64,000 nucleotides of DNA, taken from NCBI RefSeq assembly GCF_963676685.1, contig NC_092356.1, forward strand, positions 47,021,601 to 47,085,600, given 5' to 3'. This DNA comes from Mytilus edulis. Lineage: Eukaryota; Mollusca; Bivalvia; Mytilida; Mytilidae. The notes beneath the pieces were generated by a model. That model saw only the letters and a program-made list of their open reading frames with translations. It had not been told where the DNA came from and made no database searches. The translations under genes and the position numbers were made by a program. Of the stretch, positions 60,206 through 64,000 are shown piece by piece (positions within the stretch are counted from its first letter, which is position 1; each line of letters opens with the position of its first letter).

Positions 60206-60569
60206 AGGTTTATAAGTTTTAACTGTATGTAAATGAACAAATATATGTTACGGGAGTTGACAGCTTCAGACATATTATTGTATACTCTTTTTACCTGGAC
60301 CAAATCAGTACTTAACATAAACATTCATCATCCATATTTTGAGAAAATGCAATTTCATCAACCATCTTGTAAATTCATGCATTCAATATGGAGAAATACA
60401 TTCGACAAGTGCTTGAAAAAAGAGTTATACGCTGCTTTAACTGGGGACTATATTTCTTTATTAAGAACGAAAATCAAATGGCGATAACTACATGTTCTTC
60501 GACCATGACGTTTGATTATGTTGACAGGATAAGCCTTTCCTGCTATGCATACAAAGTAACATAAAAAGA

Positions 60570-60745
60570 AATATCAAACTCGAAGTCAAAATCAAATCGA
60601 AAAGTCCCGTATCAAATGGCAAAATCAAATTCCAAATACATCAAACGAATGGAAAACATGTGTCATATGCCTGACATGTTACCTGCATTTTTCTTTGTAG
60701 AAAATGGTGGTTTAAAACTGAGTTTTATAGTTGGCTATACCTCTC
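60570..60745 (-). repeat. Family D dispersed repeat, diverged
   Basis: AAATCGAAAAGTCCCGTATC, then AAATGGCAAAATCAAATTCC, GTGTCATATGCCTGACATG and GAAAATGGTGGTTTAAAACT parallel 56900-57030. Confidence 0.55.
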
Positions 60746-61079
60746 AATTGCATAACAGTCGCAAATAATACCACTATGTTCGTATACAAAAAGTCACAAA
60801 TATCACATCAACACAATGGCAGGATGTATAAGTACTGAGCGACGTCAAAAAGACAACAGTTAAAGTAATATTCACATAGACAAAAAAGAGTACTATAAAA
60901 TGTTATTGAGATAATAAACCAGTACACCAGCTGTTTCATATTTCAAGTCGGAACACTGTTGTTCTGTGGTTGTCGAGTTGGTGTGGTTCATAGGTTTTCT
61001 CGTTTTTTTATATAGATTGTTTTGTTTTAGTAATTTTATGGCTCTTTATTTATTGTAGCTTGATGTTAACCTAAGGCTA

Positions 61080-61145
61080 TTAAACATTGTGACATGAATA
61101 GAGAGTTGTCTCATTGACACTCATACCACATCCTCTTTTTATATC
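61080..61145 (+). repeat. Family A tail next to a cyclase exon
   Basis: GTGACATGAATAGAGAGTTG, then TCTCATTGACACTCATACC and ACATCCTCTTTTTATATC. It ends about 30 bp from the splice donor at 61173 of the 275-bp exon. Confidence 0.65.
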
Positions 61146-61448
61146 TACTAACTTTTTCTAATATATTGTTTACCTTTGCTAAGGTGTCTTGTATGGTCTT
61201 CAGTTTATTGATATATGACGTCATATTATCAAAACAGACTAAACCAGCTACGACAGAGGCGCTTGTTGCGTTGTTGACAGATATTGGTTTGCGCATACTA
61301 TCCAGTTCAGTTGCCAGTTGTGTATATGTGTATCGTTCATCTAACAAATTCATTACTGTATCTGAATATTGCATACTTCTAAGTAAGTATGCTTCACCCA
61401 GTGTTTTCTTTTCTGTATACCACAGTAAATCTTCCAATGGAAAACTAC

Positions 61449-64000
61449 CTGCAAGAAGTAACAATATAAGGATTTATATCAATGTGAAAAGCAAAAGATT
61501 AAAATGATGATGATGTGTACTTTTGCAGACTCTGTGATACTTCTATTTCATTAAAACAAATTGTATGTTTATAGGTCAGCATATTGAATGATTGAATGCA
61601 TGAATTATTTTGAAAAGTATCTTATCAGCTATGAGTAAAATTTATGTTAATATTGCATAAAGAAAATGCAGGTTGCACTGAAACTGCTTGCATATTTTCA
61701 CATTGTATAATATGTAAATTACTATTGTGTAAATATCAGGAAGGAGTAACTATTAAGAATAATTTCTATTCAGTCATAGTGAGATAATTGCATACATATT
61801 TAAACTTATTGACTATCAGTCCGTGCTGCATTTATTTCCACAATCTACCACCATAGGTTTCTTTTAAAAAATACAAATCATTCAAATTCACGTGTGAATG
61901 TAAGATATTGATTTGTATCAGTACAACCGAGCTTAACATATTTAAACGGAAATCTTTGAATACAATTTGTATTTCTGAAGTTTTAGTCGTTCTTGTGACT
62001 TGGTTTACCGTTGAATATCAGTATAATTTGTTTTTGTCATGCACAGTACTTACAATCTGTTCTCCCTTTTCCTTGTCAAATAGTATTACAAACCATGACT
62101 GGCAGACGAATCAACCCTGTTGAAAAGGGCATTTAATTTATGAACCGAGGAGATCGGTGCTCGCATTTGTTTTTATTAATTTGTGGGACATTTGACTGCT
62201 TCTCTATTAGTGTGTTTATGCATTCTCATTTCACTTCAGCATATGTTTCAATGCAATTTAAATTGAAAACCAGATGCATGCCTGTTATCCTAATGAACTT
62301 TGTCCTTGATAGCGTCTGTCCTTCTTTGATTGTTTATTTCTTAACTAATCGTGTTTTATTTTTCTCTTTAATTTTCTGCAGCGTTATCGATTGCAGATGA
62401 AAGGTTGTAGTGATCTGAACGCAAAACTGAGAACATTAACCAAAGAACAAACACATGATCGACATTCATTTAATATAAGTTTTGTTAATTAGATTTTAAG
62501 AATTTTGAGTTATTAATTACCACACCTAATATCCTAATTTCAGTTTAGAAGAAACTATACCCATTTTGCATTATCATAAATCTTAGTACAAAAATTTTCT
62601 ACAGTTTTATTAATGATAAGGTGTGCACAAATGAATATGTATTCAAATTAATTAATAGTTGAACCGATAAATAGACATCGCGTTTAAAATATTTCTACAA
62701 GGAGTATTACTGTATTCAGGCCACTTTCCATATTGACATATCTTCTGGGAGTCTTGATGCACTTACGGCAATTGATTTAATCTTTTAAGCTTCGTTGAGA
62801 ACAATATACTGACAATCATCATTTAAAGTTATATGAGATTGTTTAACGATACAACTGAACTGAAGACTTTCAAATAATATCGAACACATCTGAAGGGTTA
62901 TATCTTTTCTCATACAAACCAAAAGAAGGCCAAAATTAAAATAGTAGAATTGTATAAGCTGAAAAACTTATAAAGGTATATGTCACCTCAAAAGTTCACT
63001 TAACTGGTGAACCACACCAACAAACAACAACCCCAGATCAACAGGCTACTGACTAAGGATAGGTGCATAAAAATGCAACGTATTTAAACGTTAGAACAGA
63101 CGCCAATCTTAACCCTAAACCGAGACAGTAGTGTAACATTATACCATAAAAAGACATACTAGTTCTAGTGCTGTTTTGAGTTAATGCATTTCTCATGTTT
63201 TTTTTTATGCTCGAAGTAGATGAACGTGACTGTTCTGAACATCGGTAAATAACTGCTACATTTTATGTACTTCATATGACTACTGTCATAGTCGATTATC
63301 AAAGTTTGAATGAAACAGCTTATTGATACAATAATATTCCCAATTGGAAAATAAAAAGTTCATCTTACTTATTAAGGTGGTACAATTATACATTACTGAT
63401 GGGTCTCTATACAGGTATTAACAGATAGGTCACGAAGTTGGAATTTAGAATAAATCCAATAGTGGAATGACAGGAGCAGAAAATTACTACTCTACTGGGG
63501 CATATAATATCGCTTACGTTTCTTTGATAATATATATTGTGACGTTTTTGACAGATAGCACTGCCTAAATTTTTATTGATATTGTCTATATTTTGTTGAA
63601 CTATTATTTAGCTAATCTGGTAAATACTTTATATATAATGAAGACTTTTAACTTAAATAGCATTCATATTGTTTTGTCTACGTTTCTGCCAACCGTACTT
63701 TGTTATATTTTATTAAAGCAGTAAATGTGTGTATTTTATTTCATTATTACCTATATATTGTTTAATCGTTTTAATATTGTATGTTCCAGAATGATAGAAA
63801 ACGTGTGTTTTCTTAGAGGCAGCTTTTGATTAATTGTACGTTATTTTCAATTCCCTTTTACTGGAAGTAACGAGTATTATTATAAATATAGTGACAATAG
63901 AAATCGTATAATTTGTAGACTGTCCTGAACATGTTGTTGTTACATTTTTGTATGTTTTTCAAAATAGGGATAAAGATAAGAGTGTTTTATGTAAAGTTTG
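61449..64000. other. Right end of window, nothing recognised
   Basis: AT-rich. The first exon of cyclase copy 2 (NIT N-terminal half) was looked for on the minus strand by comparison with 37417-38137 and not found. No repeat family from elsewhere in the window is evident. Confidence 0.5.

Larger units (their letters stand above)
56081..61448 (-). pseudogene. NIT-domain receptor guanylate cyclase, copy 2, probable pseudogene
   Basis: Minus-strand exons 61174-61448 (275 bp), 59248-59680 (433), 58028-58189 (162) and 56081-56149 (69) correspond one-to-one to copy 1 exons of 275, 433, 162 and 93 bp, with the same phases and AG/GT borders. Order of parts: C-terminal half of the NIT sensor (FDNMTSYINKLKTIQDTLAK), transmembrane helix ([19 protein letters not shown]), signalling helix (RTEQLLYQMLPVSIAKRMM), then cyclase with [25 protein letters not shown] and [10 protein letters not shown]. 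The last exon carries TGA (plus-strand 56124-56126; GGA in copy 1) and lacks 24 bp at about 56093, removing DTVNVASR, which holds the Asn and Arg needed for catalysis. The first NIT exon is not found up to 64000; it may lie beyond the window. A stable gene with a new role is possible but the stop argues against it. It lies upstream of copy 1 on the same strand, as expected of a tandem duplication. Confidence 0.85.

Overview
The window looks like nuclear DNA of a bivalve mollusc, most likely a mussel (Mytilus-like). This is inferred from long AT-rich introns, GT-AG exon chains with consistent phases, animal gene families (KY/hillarin, PARP14-like macro proteins, NIT-domain receptor guanylate cyclases) and many short dispersed repeats of the kind common in mussel genomes. 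No database search was possible, so the genus is only a best guess. There are no operons, CRISPR arrays or recognisable tRNA/rRNA genes.

Layout: (1) 1-10696, plus strand: the 3' five exons of a KY/hillarin-type protein with a helical C-terminal tail; the 5' part lies to the left of the window. (2) 10700-15100: repeats, including a 1.06-kb transposon with long inverted repeats and a 9-bp target duplication, and a small TTAA-flanked element. (3) 15388-27411 (possibly to 29435), minus strand: a complete eleven-exon gene for a PARP14-like macro-domain protein of 970 residues with no PARP catalytic domain. (4) 33022-38137, minus strand: NIT-domain receptor guanylate cyclase, copy 1, with intact active-site residues; the last exon was not found. 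(5) 38140-56000: repeat-rich DNA with a locally duplicated segment, two LINE reverse-transcriptase fragments, an inverted-repeat element and a nearly complete Penelope-like retroelement inserted into an older repeat. (6) 56081-61448, minus strand: cyclase copy 2, a tandem paralogue of copy 1 with the same exon lengths, but carrying a stop codon and a 24-bp deletion in its catalytic loop, so probably a pseudogene. (7) 61449-64000: nothing recognised.

Repeat families are labelled here for cross-reference. A: ends in GAGTTGTCTCATTGGC then ATACCACATCTTC. B: ends in GTCGGGTTGTTGTCTC. C: contains GATGAGTCTTATGTAGACG. D: contains CCAAGTCAGGAATATGACAG. E: GATGCCCCACTCGC start, ACGG-rich end and poly-A. 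F: GGTGTTTTAACGCCAC. G: GTATACCGCTGTTC. H: CACTGGATGTTTAGCAA. P: 3' tail of the Penelope-like element, ending GGTATCTTTCGTCCCTC.

The genes do not form an obvious pathway: one muscle/cytoskeleton-type protein, one ADP-ribose-related protein and a tandem pair of cGMP-producing receptors. The strongest points for follow-up are the catalytically stripped macro protein, the decaying second cyclase, a retroelement tail that ends exactly at a splice donor, and the two inverted-repeat transposons.
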